A stretch of 64,000 nt of DNA from Halorientalis sp. (GCF_028275115.1 NZ_JAQCNH010000083.1:1-64000), one strand, 5' to 3'. Shown: positions 26,403 through 36,289, numbered from the stretch's first letter. The notes: generated by a model from the sequence alone, not told the origin. Numbers and translations: made by a program.

Positions 26403-28307
26403 ATGCCACCCCGAGGGGACGAAGTGGTGAAACGAGAGACAGGGGCCAGTTCGAGACGGAAACTGTTGCAAGGGTTAGGCGTCGCCGGGACAGCCAGTCT
26501 GGCGGGGTGTCCGGCGCTCTTCGGCGGCGACGGGTCGGACGGCCTCGACGTGGAACCCGTCGAGTTGTACGGCCCGTCGGGGGAGCGCGTCACTCCGACG
26601 CTCTACTACCAGGCCGACGACCCGCAGTCACAGAGCATCGCACAACAGGTCAAGAACAACCTCGCGAACATCGGTGTCGATCTGCAACTGGAGTCACGGC
26701 CACGCAACCAGTTGCTCGCGGAGGACTTCGCTTCCGAGCCACTCCCCGACGAGAACCCGGCGGCGTTCGAGTACGGACCGGTTGGCCGCAACGCCGGGCC
26801 GCCGGACCGCACTCGAACCACCGGCGACTGGGACATGCTCATCGGCATCGTCGCGAACTCCTATCCCCGGACGCCGGACAACACCGACTCGTTCTGGACC
26901 CGGGACGGACAGGCGAACGCCTACGGGTACGTCCCGAGTACCGACCACGAATCGCTGTACGCGGAGTTCGGGTCGACGACCGACCCGGACGAGCAACAGG
27001 CGGCACTCAACGAGGTGTTCGGGAATCTCTCCGAGGACCTGCCGGGCAACTTCCTCAGCCAGAGCAAGGAGTACTTTGCGTTCCGCGAGAATATTAACAC
27101 CAGCGAGGAGTTTACCGACTTCGGATACACTAAAGGGACGCTCAACAGGTACCGCGACCAGCAGTCCGTCGGCCAGGACTTCGTCTGGATTTCGACGACC
27201 CCGCTGACGAACCTCTTCGTGCCGGAGATCGACGACGGGAATTCCACCCGACGGTTCGGTTTAGTTTCCGACCCGACGTACGACGTCACGCCGGACAACG
27301 AGATTTACCCGCTCCTGATGGACGCCGAGGACGCCGGCGACAGTCAGGTGTTCGTCTTCACCCTCCGTGACAACCTCCAGTTCGGAACCGACGCCGAGGG
27401 CAACGACTACGGACAGATGACGGCCGAGGACTGGGTGTACCAGACGCGGTTCGTCCACGGTGTCGCGGACGACGCCTCCGACCGGTGGAACGAACAGACG
27501 CCACCGAGCGCACAGATCGGCGACTACGAGCAGATCGAGCGGGTCGAACAGACCGGCGAACTGGAGTTCCAGGTCGAACTGCCCGAACCGGACCCCGTGT
27601 TTCTGTTCCGGCCCGTTCTCTGGGGCGCCTACTGCCTCCCGAAGGCGTTTTACGAGGCGTACGCGCCGGACGCGCAGGCGGCCCGGCAGGCAGAGGAGAT
27701 TACCCAACTCACCTGGACCGGTAATCTCGGCCCGTACAGCTTCGAGAGCCGGACTAGCGGCGTAGCCGGGTCCTTCACCGCGTCACGGAACGACGACTAC
27801 TACATGCGCGACCACGTGACGGACAGCAACGTCCGGACGGTCGACGACGGCTGGGCGGACGCGCCGTTTTTCGAGCGGTACCAGTTCGACAACGAGAGCG
27901 ACCAGTCCGTCGCAACCGAGCGGTTCCGAAACGGGGACGGGAGCCTGTACATCCCCCCGAGTGACGCCGTCGAGGAGTTCCGGCAGTCCGTCGACGACGT
28001 CCGTGTCGAGGGTAAACAGTTCCCGTTCATCTCGGTCATGTTCTTCAACCAGCGCTCGAACGGAGACACGCTGACCCGGACACGGGCCGGTCGACAGGCG
28101 AGCGCGCTCGTCGTCGACAAGGAGACGATCTCGAACGAGATTCAGCGCGGGCTCACGACGCCGACCTCGACGTTCCAGCCGACGTGGTCCGAGTACTACA
28201 ACGAGGACGCAGTGACCGAGTACGGTATCGGCGTGACAGAGGAGGACGTCAGGCAGGCCCGGGACCTGCTCCGCGAGAGCGAGCCGTTCTCGGTGGAGTC
28301 GGTGTAA
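26403..28307 (+). CDS. Tat-lipoprotein solute-binding protein, SBP_bac_5 family, apparently circularly permuted
   Basis: 634 residues. The leader has Ser-Arg-Arg-Lys at 17-20 and lipobox LAGC (Cys36). The order of conserved blocks is unusual. Residues about 52-250 resemble the C-terminal lobe of oligopeptide/nickel receptors: TLYYQADDPQSQSIAQQVKN, then NIGVDLQLE, then a WDMLIG strand. Residues about 257-634 then give the normal N-terminal order: opening strand, VFTLRDNLQFGTDAEG, QMTAEDWVYQTRFV, DPVFLFRPVLW, TGNLGPYSFE. The protein stops after RQARDLLRESEPF, which is exactly where the normal family continues into the strand found here at residue 60. It heads a four-gene importer operon on the same strand. 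Confidence 0.85.
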   Translation: MPPRGDEVVKRETGASSRRKLLQGLGVAGTASLAGCPALFGGDGSDGLDVEPVELYGPSGERVTPTLYYQADDPQSQSIAQQVKNNLANIGVDLQLESRPRNQLLAEDFASEPLPDENPAAFEYGPVGRNAGPPDRTRTTGDWDMLIGIVANSYPRTPDNTDSFWTRDGQANAYGYVPSTDHESLYAEFGSTTDPDEQQAALNEVFGNLSEDLPGNFLSQSKEYFAFRENINTSEEFTDFGYTKGTLNRYRDQQSVGQDFVWISTTPLTNLFVPEIDDGNSTRRFGLVSDPTYDVTPDNEIYPLLMDAEDAGDSQVFVFTLRDNLQFGTDAEGNDYGQMTAEDWVYQTRFVHGVADDASDRWNEQTPPSAQIGDYEQIERVEQTGELEFQVELPEPDPVFLFRPVLWGAYCLPKAFYEAYAPDAQAARQAEEITQLTWTGNLGPYSFESRTSGVAGSFTASRNDDYYMRDHVTDSNVRTVDDGWADAPFFERYQFDNESDQSVATERFRNGDGSLYIPPSDAVEEFRQSVDDVRVEGKQFPFISVMFFNQRSNGDTLTRTRAGRQASALVVDKETISNEIQRGLTTPTSTFQPTWSEYYNEDAVTEYGIGVTEEDVRQARDLLRESEPFSVESV

Positions 28308-28377
28308 ACGTGTCCAACCAGACAAATCGGGCGGAACGGCCACGTTCTCGACATCTATCGGGGCCGAACTGGCAGTC

Positions 28378-29442
28378 ATGAAGTGGTACCTGCTCCGGCG
28401 ACTGCTCTGGACTGGCGTCGCGACGCTGGTCATCCTGACCGTGACGTTCGTGTTGATGGACCTCGTGCCGAATCAGCGCGTCCTCGAAGCACAGTTCCAG
28501 GCGGCCCAACAGGGTGTCGACGTCGAGACGGCCGTCCAGGCCGAACGCGAACGGCTGGGACTCGACCGGCCGACACACGTTCGGTATTTCGACTTTCTCC
28601 AGAGTGTCCTCCAGCTCGAGTGGGGCTGGTCCTACGAGTACAACCGGCCAGTCCGGGAGGTCGTCCTCCGGAAGGCACCGTACTCGTTGATGTACGGACT
28701 CCCGGCGATACTCGTCTCGACCGTGCTGGGCATCGCTATCGGGCTGTACTCGGCGGTCAACCAGTACACCAAACGCGATTACGTCGCGACGTTCGGTGCG
28801 TTCTTCGGCATCAGTATCCCGAACTTCTGGTTCGGAATCGTCCTGCTCGTCGTCTTCGGCTCCGTGCTCGGCTGGGTCGAAATCGGATTCAACCCACAGT
28901 TGGCAGAGAACGCCGCCGGCAATCTTGTCTGGCTCGACACCGCGACGGCGTCCCATCCGGCGTTCATCGGCGAGGAGGTCGACGGCCCGAGGCGCGTCGG
29001 GATCCTCAGCCCAGGCAATCTCAAGCAGCTGATTCTCCCGACGGTCGTGGTGATGACGGCCTCGATCGCCTCGGTGATGCGATTCGCGCGCGCAGAGGCC
29101 CTCGAGTACGTCGACGCCGACTTCGTCAAGACGGCGAAAGCAAAAGGCGTCGGCAACTGGCGTATCGTTGGCAAACACGTGCTGCGCCCGGCAGCGGTCC
29201 CGCTGACGACCATCATCGTCGGTCGCATCCTCGGCCTGGTTCTGTTCGGTGCCTACGTAACCGAACTCGTCTTCGGGATTCCCGGTATCGGACTCGCGTC
29301 GTTCCGAGCCGTGCTCACACAGGACACCAATCTCGTCATGATAACGGTCCTTTTGCCCACGTTCCTGATCGTCCTGGGGAACCTGCTCGAAGACCTGATA
29401 TACGTGGTTCTGGACCCACGCATCGACTACGGTGATCGCTAG
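28378..29442 (+). CDS. Peptide/nickel-type ABC importer permease 1 (DppB-like)
   Basis: 354 residues, six membrane helices. It opens with a first helix in LLRRLLWTGVATLVILTVTF, then a large extracellular loop. The core permease helices include YGLPAILVSTVLGIAIGLYS and ISIPNFWFGIVLLVVFGSVL. The ATPase-contact (EAA-like) loop reads AKAKGVGNWRIVGKHVLRPA, and the late FGIPGIGLASFRAV is typical of DppB. It lies 70 bases after the receptor, and its TAG overlaps the GTG of the next permease by one base, so the operon is continuous. Confidence 0.92.
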   Translation: MKWYLLRRLLWTGVATLVILTVTFVLMDLVPNQRVLEAQFQAAQQGVDVETAVQAERERLGLDRPTHVRYFDFLQSVLQLEWGWSYEYNRPVREVVLRKAPYSLMYGLPAILVSTVLGIAIGLYSAVNQYTKRDYVATFGAFFGISIPNFWFGIVLLVVFGSVLGWVEIGFNPQLAENAAGNLVWLDTATASHPAFIGEEVDGPRRVGILSPGNLKQLILPTVVVMTASIASVMRFARAEALEYVDADFVKTAKAKGVGNWRIVGKHVLRPAAVPLTTIIVGRILGLVLFGAYVTELVFGIPGIGLASFRAVLTQDTNLVMITVLLPTFLIVLGNLLEDLIYVVLDPRIDYGDR

Positions 29443-30917
29443 TGACTGGTGACGACTACAAACGCGGCGCTACACCGGCGGGCGACGACACCGACCGGAC
29501 CGCCACGGATGGCGGGGCCGGTGGCACCTTCGAGACTGTCGAGTGGGACGACATCGACAGAGCGGGACCTAGCCGCCGAGCCGAGGCGGTGTGGATACTC
29601 GTGACGGCACCGTGGCTCGTCTGTGCGGTGCAGGTCTCGCTGCAGTTCCTCGCCAGTCTCGCTTCCGGCGGGGGCGGGGGCGGCGGTTCCCTGGCGCCGC
29701 TCCCGGTCGTCGGCACTGTCGGTCCGGTCGCCTGGGTGGGCTCTGCCCTCGCCCTGGGTACTGCGTACTACGGCCTCCGTCCGCTCAGGCGGTCACGAAT
29801 CGCGACGCTCTGGCTCGGGTTCACCGGCGTCTGGCTCGCCGGCGTGTCCGCGACGGCAGTCACCCAGTTGGGCGACGAGTCGGGCCTGGCGGCGTTTCCT
29901 CTCCTCGGCGTTGTCACACCGGTCGACTGGCTGTGGCTTCTGACCGTCGCCGTCCTCGTGCGATACGGGGTCGTCCCGCTCTCCAGCAACCGGCGGATAG
30001 CCCGGTACTACTGGCGGCAGTTCCGCAGGAATACGGCAGCGGTCGTCAGCGCCATCTACCTCGTCGTCGTGTTCGTCGTCGGCATCGTCGGGGCCCGAGT
30101 CGTGCCAGAGCCGTCCCCGACACCCGGGCTGGAGAGCCAACCACCCGCCTTCGTCTCCGTCCCGTCCTACGTCACGGGCGTCGACTGTCCGGGCGGGACG
30201 CGAATGGAGGGGGGGACGGAGCTCTGTCAGGGCAGTCTCGCACACCCATTCGGGACGACCGGGGCCGGTGAAGACGTTCTCAGAGCCGTCATTCACGGGA
30301 TGGAGGTGTCGATGCAGGTGGGACTGATCGCGACCCTGATTAGTCTCGCCATCGCGACGGCCGTCGGCCTCACCGCGGCGTACTACGGCGGCTACGTCGA
30401 CGAGGTCCTGATGCGGTACGTCGACATCCAACAGACGTTCCCGACGCTCTTTCTCTTCCTGTTGCTCGCGTACAGCCTCGGGGGAAGTCTCTTTCTCCTC
30501 GTCGTCATCTTTGGGTTCTTCGGGTGGGGCAACTCCGCACGACTAATCCGTGGCGAAGCCCTTCAACGACGAGAACAGCTCTATATGCAGGCCTCGAAGT
30601 CGGCCGGAGCATCGCCGTTCTGGACGATCCGGAACCACCTGCTCCCGAACGTCTCGAACAGCGTTATCACGGCCGCGACACTCTCGATTCCCGTCATCAT
30701 CATCGCGGAGGCCACGTTCTCGTTCATCGGACTGGCCGACCCGACTATCCCGTCTTGGGGGCGGATCATCTCCGACGGACAGGGGCAACTCCGAAACGCG
30801 TGGTGGATTTCGACGATTCCCGGACTGTTCCTGTTCTGTACGGTGCTCGCGTTCAACTTCGTCGGTGACGCGCTCAGGGACGCTCTCGACCCGCGACACG
30901 GAGGTGAGGAGTCGTGA
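29442..30917 (+). CDS. Peptide/nickel-type ABC importer permease 2 (DppC-like) with extra N-terminal membrane domain
   Basis: 491 residues, about 190 longer than a usual DppC. It starts with GTG overlapping the previous stop. After a 45-residue hydrophilic head come about four additional hydrophobic helices (roughly 50-72, 85-108, 118-142, 160-180), then the normal DppC core from YYWRQFRRNTAAVVSAIYLV. Core landmarks are PFGTTGAGEDVLRAVIHG, the EAA-like QASKSAGASPFWTIRNHLLP, and ATFSFIGLADPTIPSWGRII. A Cys pair (DCPGG and ELCQG) in the extracellular loop could form a disulfide. The role of the extra helices is unknown. Confidence 0.9.
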   Translation: MTGDDYKRGATPAGDDTDRTATDGGAGGTFETVEWDDIDRAGPSRRAEAVWILVTAPWLVCAVQVSLQFLASLASGGGGGGGSLAPLPVVGTVGPVAWVGSALALGTAYYGLRPLRRSRIATLWLGFTGVWLAGVSATAVTQLGDESGLAAFPLLGVVTPVDWLWLLTVAVLVRYGVVPLSSNRRIARYYWRQFRRNTAAVVSAIYLVVVFVVGIVGARVVPEPSPTPGLESQPPAFVSVPSYVTGVDCPGGTRMEGGTELCQGSLAHPFGTTGAGEDVLRAVIHGMEVSMQVGLIATLISLAIATAVGLTAAYYGGYVDEVLMRYVDIQQTFPTLFLFLLLAYSLGGSLFLLVVIFGFFGWGNSARLIRGEALQRREQLYMQASKSAGASPFWTIRNHLLPNVSNSVITAATLSIPVIIIAEATFSFIGLADPTIPSWGRIISDGQGQLRNAWWISTIPGLFLFCTVLAFNFVGDALRDALDPRHGGEES

Positions 30918-32014
30918 CGGCGGGTCCGGGCGACCGGGAATCGCGTTCACCCGGCTCGGACGCGACCGACCCCGGGCCACTGCTCGAGGTCAGCGACCTC
31001 CACGTCCACTTCGACACTGACGAGGGAACGGTCGCGGCGGTCGACGGCGTCAGCTTCTCCGTCGACCGCGGCGAGACGGTCGCGCTCGTCGGCGAGAGTG
31101 GCTCGGGGAAGACGGTCACAGCCGAGAGTGTCACGCGGCTGTTCCAGAGTCCACCCGGATACGTCCCCGACGGTTCGGTACGGGTTAACGGCCGCGAGGT
31201 AACCGACCTGGGCGACGACGAACTTCGAGCACTCCGCGGGAATCAGGTCGGGCACGTGTTCCAGAACCCGCAGGGTGCGCTCAATCCGGTGTACTCCGTC
31301 GGGTGGCAACTCGAGGAGGCGATTACCCTCCACCACGACGTGACCGAAGCGGAAGCACGAGAACAAGCCGTCGACCACCTGTCACAGGTCGGGGTCCCAC
31401 AGCCCAGCTCGAAGCTCGACGCGTACCCACACGAACTCTCGGGCGGGATGAGACAGCGCGTGATGGTCGCGATGGCACTGGCCTGCGAGCCGGACCTGCT
31501 GATCGCCGACGAGCCCACGACTGCGCTCGACGTGACGATCCAGGCACAGATACTCGCCCTCCTCGACAGGGTCCAGCGCGAGCACGATATGGGCCTGCTG
31601 TTCGTCACGCACGACCTCGGTGTCGTCGCCGAGATTGCGGACCGGGTAGTCGTGTTGTACGCCGGAAAGGTGATGGAGCAGGCCCCCGTCGAGGAGCTGT
31701 TCGAGTCGCCAGCACACCCGTACACACGTGCGCTCCTCGAGTGCCTGCCGGGGTCCGGAGAACTCGGCGGAATCCCCGGCGGACTGCCCGACCCGAAGTC
31801 ACCGCCGAACGGCTGCCGATTCGCGCCACGGTGTCCCCACGCCGTGTCCGAGTGTCGAACCGGTGACCAACCGCCACTGTACGAACTGGACGGCGACACC
31901 GAGCAGACCGTGTCCTGTGTCCACTACGACCCGGAGACGGGCGCCGGGAACCCGCTCGGACAGACGGCGCCATCGTCTCCCGAGCCGTCGCAGCGGGGTG
32001 ACGAGGATGAATGA
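30914..32014 (+). CDS. Peptide/nickel-type ABC importer ATPase 1 (DppD-like)
   Basis: 366 residues with a GTG start overlapping the permease stop by 4 bases. Walker A GESGSGKT is at 60-67, the Q-loop lies in VFQNPQGALNPV, the signature is LSGGMRQR, Walker B LLIADEPTTALD, and the switch His is in LFVTHDLGVV. The oligopeptide-type C-terminal region has GCRFAPRCPHAVSEC and a late SCVHYDP, giving the Cys set of this subfamily. The tail is Pro/Ser/Glu-rich. It pairs with the next gene as the cytoplasmic ATPase heterodimer. Confidence 0.93.
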   Translation: MTAGPGDRESRSPGSDATDPGPLLEVSDLHVHFDTDEGTVAAVDGVSFSVDRGETVALVGESGSGKTVTAESVTRLFQSPPGYVPDGSVRVNGREVTDLGDDELRALRGNQVGHVFQNPQGALNPVYSVGWQLEEAITLHHDVTEAEAREQAVDHLSQVGVPQPSSKLDAYPHELSGGMRQRVMVAMALACEPDLLIADEPTTALDVTIQAQILALLDRVQREHDMGLLFVTHDLGVVAEIADRVVVLYAGKVMEQAPVEELFESPAHPYTRALLECLPGSGELGGIPGGLPDPKSPPNGCRFAPRCPHAVSECRTGDQPPLYELDGDTEQTVSCVHYDPETGAGNPLGQTAPSSPEPSQRGDEDE

Positions 32015-33356
32015 CGGAACTGACGCCCTTTTTTCGGTGCGGGGCCTCACGAAACACTACCCCCTCACCGAGGGACTGCTGAACGAGGCAGCCGGCCAGG
32101 TTCGGGCCGTCGATGGCGTCGGGTTCGAGGTCCGACGCGGCGAGACGTTCGGCATCGTCGGTGAATCGGGCTGTGGCAAGTCGACTGCTGCCACGTCGAT
32201 GCTCAGGCTGGAGGAACCGACCGACGGAGCGGTGTTCTTCGACGGTGCCGACCTCCTCGAATACGACGCCGAAGCCCTGCGCCGGTTCCGTCGGGACGCA
32301 CAGATGATCTTTCAAGACCCCGATTCGAGCCTGGACCCGCGGATGAGCGTCGGCAAGTCGGCGGCTGAACCCCTCGTGGTGCAGGGGATGGACGACCGGA
32401 AGCGACGGCGGCGCATCGTGGCCGACCTGTTCGAGCGGGTCGGACTGTCGGCCGAGGACATGGACCGGTACCCGCACGAGTTTTCGGGTGGGCAAAAACA
32501 GCGTATCGCCCTCGCTCGCGCGCTCAGCGTCAACCCGAAACTGCTCGTGGCCGACGAACCCGTCTCCGCACTCGACGTGTCGATACAGTCCGAAATTCTG
32601 CGCCTGCTCAGCGAGTTTCAGTCGGACCTGGAGTTGGCGGTCGTGCTCATCAGCCACGACCTCGGGGTAGTTCGGGAAGTGTGTGACCGCGTCGCGGTGA
32701 TGTATCTGGGCGAGTTCGTCGAGGTTGCACCGACCGAGACACTGTTTTCGGACCCACGGCACCCCTACACCCGGACGCTACTGGCGTCGGTTCCGACACC
32801 GGACCCGGCCGGTGGCGGTCCCGGGACCGAACTCAGGGGCGACGTTCCGGATCCGTCCGCGCCGCCTGACGGGTGCCGGTTCCACACTCGCTGTCCCGAG
32901 GTAATCCCGCCCGAAGAGTTCGACCTGCCACAGTCGACGTGGCGACGGCTCCTCGAGTTCCGTAAGCAGGCCGAACAAGACGCCATCGACCTCGACGGCA
33001 TCGCACGTGTCGGCGTGCTGGAAAACGAGGACGACTACGGCGGTCTCGAGGAACCGACAGCCGACAGCGTGTCCGTCGCCGACCTCAAACGGTGGATCCG
33101 CGCGGAGTACGACCTTCCGCGGACAATCGAGGACGAACGCGCCGAGTCGGTCCTGTCGGACGCACTCGATGCCATCGTCGGCGAGGGTCCGGCGGACGCG
33201 ATAGACAGGCTCTCCGCCGCGTTCGAGACCGTCTGCGAGCAGTCGAATCCGCCACTCGAACGAATCGAGGCAAACCACCGCGCAGCCTGCTACCTCGAAG
33301 AGGAAACCCGGAGCGAGTCCGGGGGGTCCACCGGTGACGGAGACTCGAATTCGTAG
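32007..33356 (+). CDS. Peptide/nickel-type ABC importer ATPase 2 (DppF-like) with C-terminal insertion
   Basis: 449 residues from the ATG at 32007, which overlaps the previous gene by 8 bases; the frame is open further upstream but only as a shadow. Walker A GESGCGKS, Q-loop FQDPDSSLDPRMSVG, signature FSGGQKQR, Walker B LLVADEPVSALD and switch His in LISHDLGVVR are all present. The usual C-terminal Cys motif starts with GCRFHTRCPEVIPP but is then interrupted by about 120 helical residues before the closing NHRAACYLEEE. The ending is longer than in bacterial DppF. Confidence 0.92.
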   Translation: MNDGTDALFSVRGLTKHYPLTEGLLNEAAGQVRAVDGVGFEVRRGETFGIVGESGCGKSTAATSMLRLEEPTDGAVFFDGADLLEYDAEALRRFRRDAQMIFQDPDSSLDPRMSVGKSAAEPLVVQGMDDRKRRRRIVADLFERVGLSAEDMDRYPHEFSGGQKQRIALARALSVNPKLLVADEPVSALDVSIQSEILRLLSEFQSDLELAVVLISHDLGVVREVCDRVAVMYLGEFVEVAPTETLFSDPRHPYTRTLLASVPTPDPAGGGPGTELRGDVPDPSAPPDGCRFHTRCPEVIPPEEFDLPQSTWRRLLEFRKQAEQDAIDLDGIARVGVLENEDDYGGLEEPTADSVSVADLKRWIRAEYDLPRTIEDERAESVLSDALDAIVGEGPADAIDRLSAAFETVCEQSNPPLERIEANHRAACYLEEETRSESGGSTGDGDSNS

Positions 33357-33588
33357 CTCGTTTGCAAACAGAACGCGCTTCGACCGGCGGGGCGCTACGG
33401 GCGCTGGAACGCCCCTCTCCGGCGTGTGGCTCGAGGCGGAGAGCGGTGTGAACGCGGCACTCGCCTCTTTCTCCCGGTCGACAGGCGGCCAGGCACGGGA
33501 CGCTCCGGATCGACGCCTCGGAAAATCCCGTTCTCTGTCGGTTCACCGCAGCCGCGCCACTTTAGTTCGTCTGAGCCCTGTTCCATCT

Positions 33589-33762
33589 GTGAATCAGACG
33601 GCAATCCTTCACATGACAGCCGCCGTCCTCGCTGGAGGCGGGTTCTTCCTGTCGGACAGACTGCTTACCATCGGTCTCTTCGGACTCGCAGGCGTCCTCT
33701 TTATCGCTGGAATCGTAATCGCACGGCGCGGCGACGACCGGGACCCCGCTAGCGAGGTCTGA
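33589..33762 (+). CDS. Small two-helix membrane protein
   Basis: 57 residues starting with GTG at 33589, about 28 bases after a TTTAG-type TATA element near 33560. Two hydrophobic helices (roughly 5-22 and 27-46) are joined by SDRLLT and followed by ARRGDDRDPASEV, an inside-positive then acidic tail. An ATG at 33613 is an alternative start that would cut the first helix. No family is recognised; it stands alone between the importer operon and the rhodopsin genes. Confidence 0.5.
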   Translation: MNQTAILHMTAAVLAGGGFFLSDRLLTIGLFGLAGVLFIAGIVIARRGDDRDPASEV

Positions 33763-33989
33763 GCGACACTACCCTGCTGCGCGCGGAGTACCTGACTCAC
33801 TCGTCGTAGGTTCCGTTCGACGGGGACCACAGCGTGGTCGGGACCATCGGGGTGGGACGTGTGTACACTCGCCTCACCGCGACCGGCGGCACGTGGACCA
33901 GATGACTGACGCCCACGCACTCCCACTCGGTGGGAGGCGGCCGTCGGGTCACGGTTTCGTGACGGTCGTATCTTTACAGAGAGCGCGTC
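33763..33989. other. Intergenic, no gene seen
   Basis: Downstream sides of the small membrane gene and sopI. No RNA gene or protein-like frame is evident. Confidence 0.5.
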
Positions 33990-34724
33990 TCAGTCGCCAT
34001 CCGACGGAGCGGGGTCCGCGATTGGACCGTTCGACTGGTTCGAGCCACTCCCGGTCGTGTCGGTGATGAAGTAGCCCCGATACATGTAGAAGAAGTACAC
34101 GTAGGGGATCTTCGCCAGCACGTCCAGGAACGCGAAGGTCATGCTGACACCTGCAACTGTGGCGAAGCCGACCCCTTTCGGACCGGCGAACCAGACGAGC
34201 GGGTACGCAACCCAGAGCAGGGCGATGTGGTTTTTCAACAGCGTGTAGAGGCCGACCTGAACCGGGTCACCGCTCAGGTAGCCCTGGAACCCACGGTACA
34301 GGTACCAGAGCAGGCCGAGGAACAGCGCCGACGAGACGGCGAACAGGCCCCAGCGGACCGCCCCCTGCGTAATAACGGCACCGAGTCCCGCCATGATCAT
34401 GCCGACATCGGCCAGCATCGAACCCGCGATCTTCGACCGCGGCGCGCCGGCAGCGTAGCCGACGAACCCGATCAGAAACGGCGTCGTGACGAGCCAGTCG
34501 ATGTAGCGGGGTGTATTCAGTGTCAGGCCGTTGATCGAAACCATCCCGATATTGAGTGCCATCGCGACGTACGCGATGCCGGCCCCGGCCGGGATGATCA
34601 ACAGGTACGTCAGCGTGGTTCTATCCGACGACTCGGGGAGTGAGCTACGGATAGCGATCACGATGGCAGTCCCGATTGCGAACGATGCGACTGCCAGCCA
34701 GTACGTGAGCGTCGTGGCCATCAT
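33990..34724 (-). CDS. sopI: Sensory rhodopsin I, phototaxis photoreceptor
   Basis: 244 residues, seven membrane helices. It senses orange light (attractant) and blue/UV light (repellent) through retinal and signals via its transducer HtrI. The retinal Schiff-base Lys205 is in [12 protein letters not shown]. Asp76, the counter-ion position, lies in [11 protein letters not shown], with Arg73 before it and Asp201 on helix G. His166 in [10 protein letters not shown] is the residue known to matter for SRI signalling. Numbering coincides with that remembered for the Halobacterium SRI. The bacteriorhodopsin proton-donor position holds Phe87 rather than Asp or the Tyr of Halobacterium SRI. ATG overlaps the htrI stop by 4 bases. 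Confidence 0.93.
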   Translation of the reverse strand: MMATTLTYWLAVASFAIGTAIVIAIRSSLPESSDRTTLTYLLIIPAGAGIAYVAMALNIGMVSINGLTLNTPRYIDWLVTTPFLIGFVGYAAGAPRSKIAGSMLADVGMIMAGLGAVITQGAVRWGLFAVSSALFLGLLWYLYRGFQGYLSGDPVQVGLYTLLKNHIALLWVAYPLVWFAGPKGVGFATVAGVSMTFAFLDVLAKIPYVYFFYMYRGYFITDTTGSGSNQSNGPIADPAPSDGD

Positions 34725-36289
34725 CGCCGCTCACCTCCGTCGGCCCGGGCCTGCGGTTTCCTGGTGGTATCGACGCCGACAGAGAACATGTCGACCTGCG
34801 ACCGGAGGTCGCGGACCGCCGTCGTCTCGAACTGTTCGAGAGAGTTCGCGATTTGCTCCGCCAGACTGCGTTGTTCGTCGATGGCGGCGGCTGCCTCACT
34901 CGCGGCCTCGGCGGTTTCCGCGCTCAGCGTAGCCACCTCGTCGACAGAGTCCACAGCCTGCTGGACCGTGTCCGTCTGGTCGGCGGCCGTCCGTTGCATA
35001 TCGTCGATAGAACCCGTAATCTCGGCAATCGACTCGGCGATACCCTCGACCTCTGCCAGTGCACTCCCGACGGTCTCGCTTCCTTCCTGGACGCGGCCCT
35101 TGGTCTGTTGAATCGTCTCGGTGACGGTTTCGGTCTGTTTCCGAACCCTCTCGACCATGTCGGCGATCTCCTGGGCCTGGTCCTGGGTCTCCTCGGCCAG
35201 TTGCTTTACCTCATCGGCGACGACCGCGAAGCCGTCTCCGCTCCCGTTTCCACTCTCACCGGCCCGCGCCGCTTCGATCGAGGCATTCAGCGCGAGGATG
35301 TTGGTTTGTTCGGCGATATCCTGGATGACCTCGACGATCTCGTCGATATTGTCCGTCTGTTCGTTCAGCACTTCGACGGCGTCCACCGTCGTATCGACCT
35401 CCTCGGTAATGGCGGCCATCTCTTCGAGCGCCGCTTCGGACGCCGACTGTGCGGAGTTGCTCGCAGTGGACACCTCCTGGGCCTGCTCGCTGACGCTATC
35501 CAGTGTCACTGCCATCTCCCTGACAGATTGACTGACTTCGCCGAGGTCGTCGGTCGTTGCCTGCAGTTCCGACTGCTGGCGCTCGGTTCGTTCCTGAATG
35601 TCCGTCGCCCGCTGGTCGGCGAGTTTGACGCCGTCCAGCATCTCTCGGCCAGCCTGTTGCATCTCACTCGTCTCCGTCGAGATGTCGGTACTGACGTCGA
35701 CGACCGTTCCGAGTGCGGTCTGAAGGTCGTCCATCATCTCGTTGAACGACTCGCCGATGGTCTCGAGGGCCGGCTGATCGTGACTGACGTCCAACCGCCT
35801 GGTGAGGTCGCCGTCGGCAGCTGCTGCCATCGTCTCCGCGTACGACGTCGCCACACGCTCGTACTTGACAGCCTGTTCTCGGGCTTCAGTTTCCGCCTCC
35901 TCGGCACGCTGTTGTGCCGCCTGCGCCTCCGACTTGGCCTCTTCGGCGTCGGCCCGCATCGTCTGGACCTGGTCGATCTGCGTTCGCAGAGAGGCACGCA
36001 TGTCGTCGATGGTATCGACGAACTCACCGAACTCGTCGCTCCGCTTGGTCGTGAGTTCGTCCTCGACCTCACCTGCTGCCACCTGCTGAATCTGTCTGGT
36101 ATTCTCCCGGAGCGTCGCCACGGTCTCCGCGGCGTTAATCGAGCCCAGAGTCAGCAGTCCCGCGATAGCAGCGATGACCGTCGACCCAGCGTCGTTCGTT
36201 GTGATTCCAACTGTTGCAATGAACACAGCTGTAACTAGATACCCCACCGACAGCTTGATGCCGTAACTGCGTCGGATTGCTCCCAGCAT
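34721..36289 (-). CDS. htrI: Sensory rhodopsin I transducer (methyl-accepting)
   Basis: 522 residues. The two membrane helices (about 12-29 and 37-53) have almost no extracellular loop, as in HtrI, and contain VGITTND and [16 protein letters not shown], very close to the Halobacterium transducer as I recall it. Two HAMP-like segments follow (about 54-105 and 148-200) with a Glu/Ala-rich coiled coil between them. The methyl-accepting signalling hairpin has its tip at [20 protein letters not shown] (about 327-346), with [16 protein letters not shown] after it. It binds CheA/CheW at the tip. It is the upstream gene of htrI-sopI. Confidence 0.93.
   Translation of the reverse strand: MLGAIRRSYGIKLSVGYLVTAVFIATVGITTNDAGSTVIAAIAGLLTLGSINAAETVATLRENTRQIQQVAAGEVEDELTTKRSDEFGEFVDTIDDMRASLRTQIDQVQTMRADAEEAKSEAQAAQQRAEEAETEAREQAVKYERVATSYAETMAAAADGDLTRRLDVSHDQPALETIGESFNEMMDDLQTALGTVVDVSTDISTETSEMQQAGREMLDGVKLADQRATDIQERTERQQSELQATTDDLGEVSQSVREMAVTLDSVSEQAQEVSTASNSAQSASEAALEEMAAITEEVDTTVDAVEVLNEQTDNIDEIVEVIQDIAEQTNILALNASIEAARAGESGNGSGDGFAVVADEVKQLAEETQDQAQEIADMVERVRKQTETVTETIQQTKGRVQEGSETVGSALAEVEGIAESIAEITGSIDDMQRTAADQTDTVQQAVDSVDEVATLSAETAEAASEAAAAIDEQRSLAEQIANSLEQFETTAVRDLRSQVDMFSVGVDTTRKPQARADGGERR

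Noticed and set aside
34853-36238. 461-residue plus-strand open frame opposite htrI
   Set aside because: Leu/Arg/Asp-rich mirror of the transducer coding strand; the minus strand has an unmistakable HtrI.
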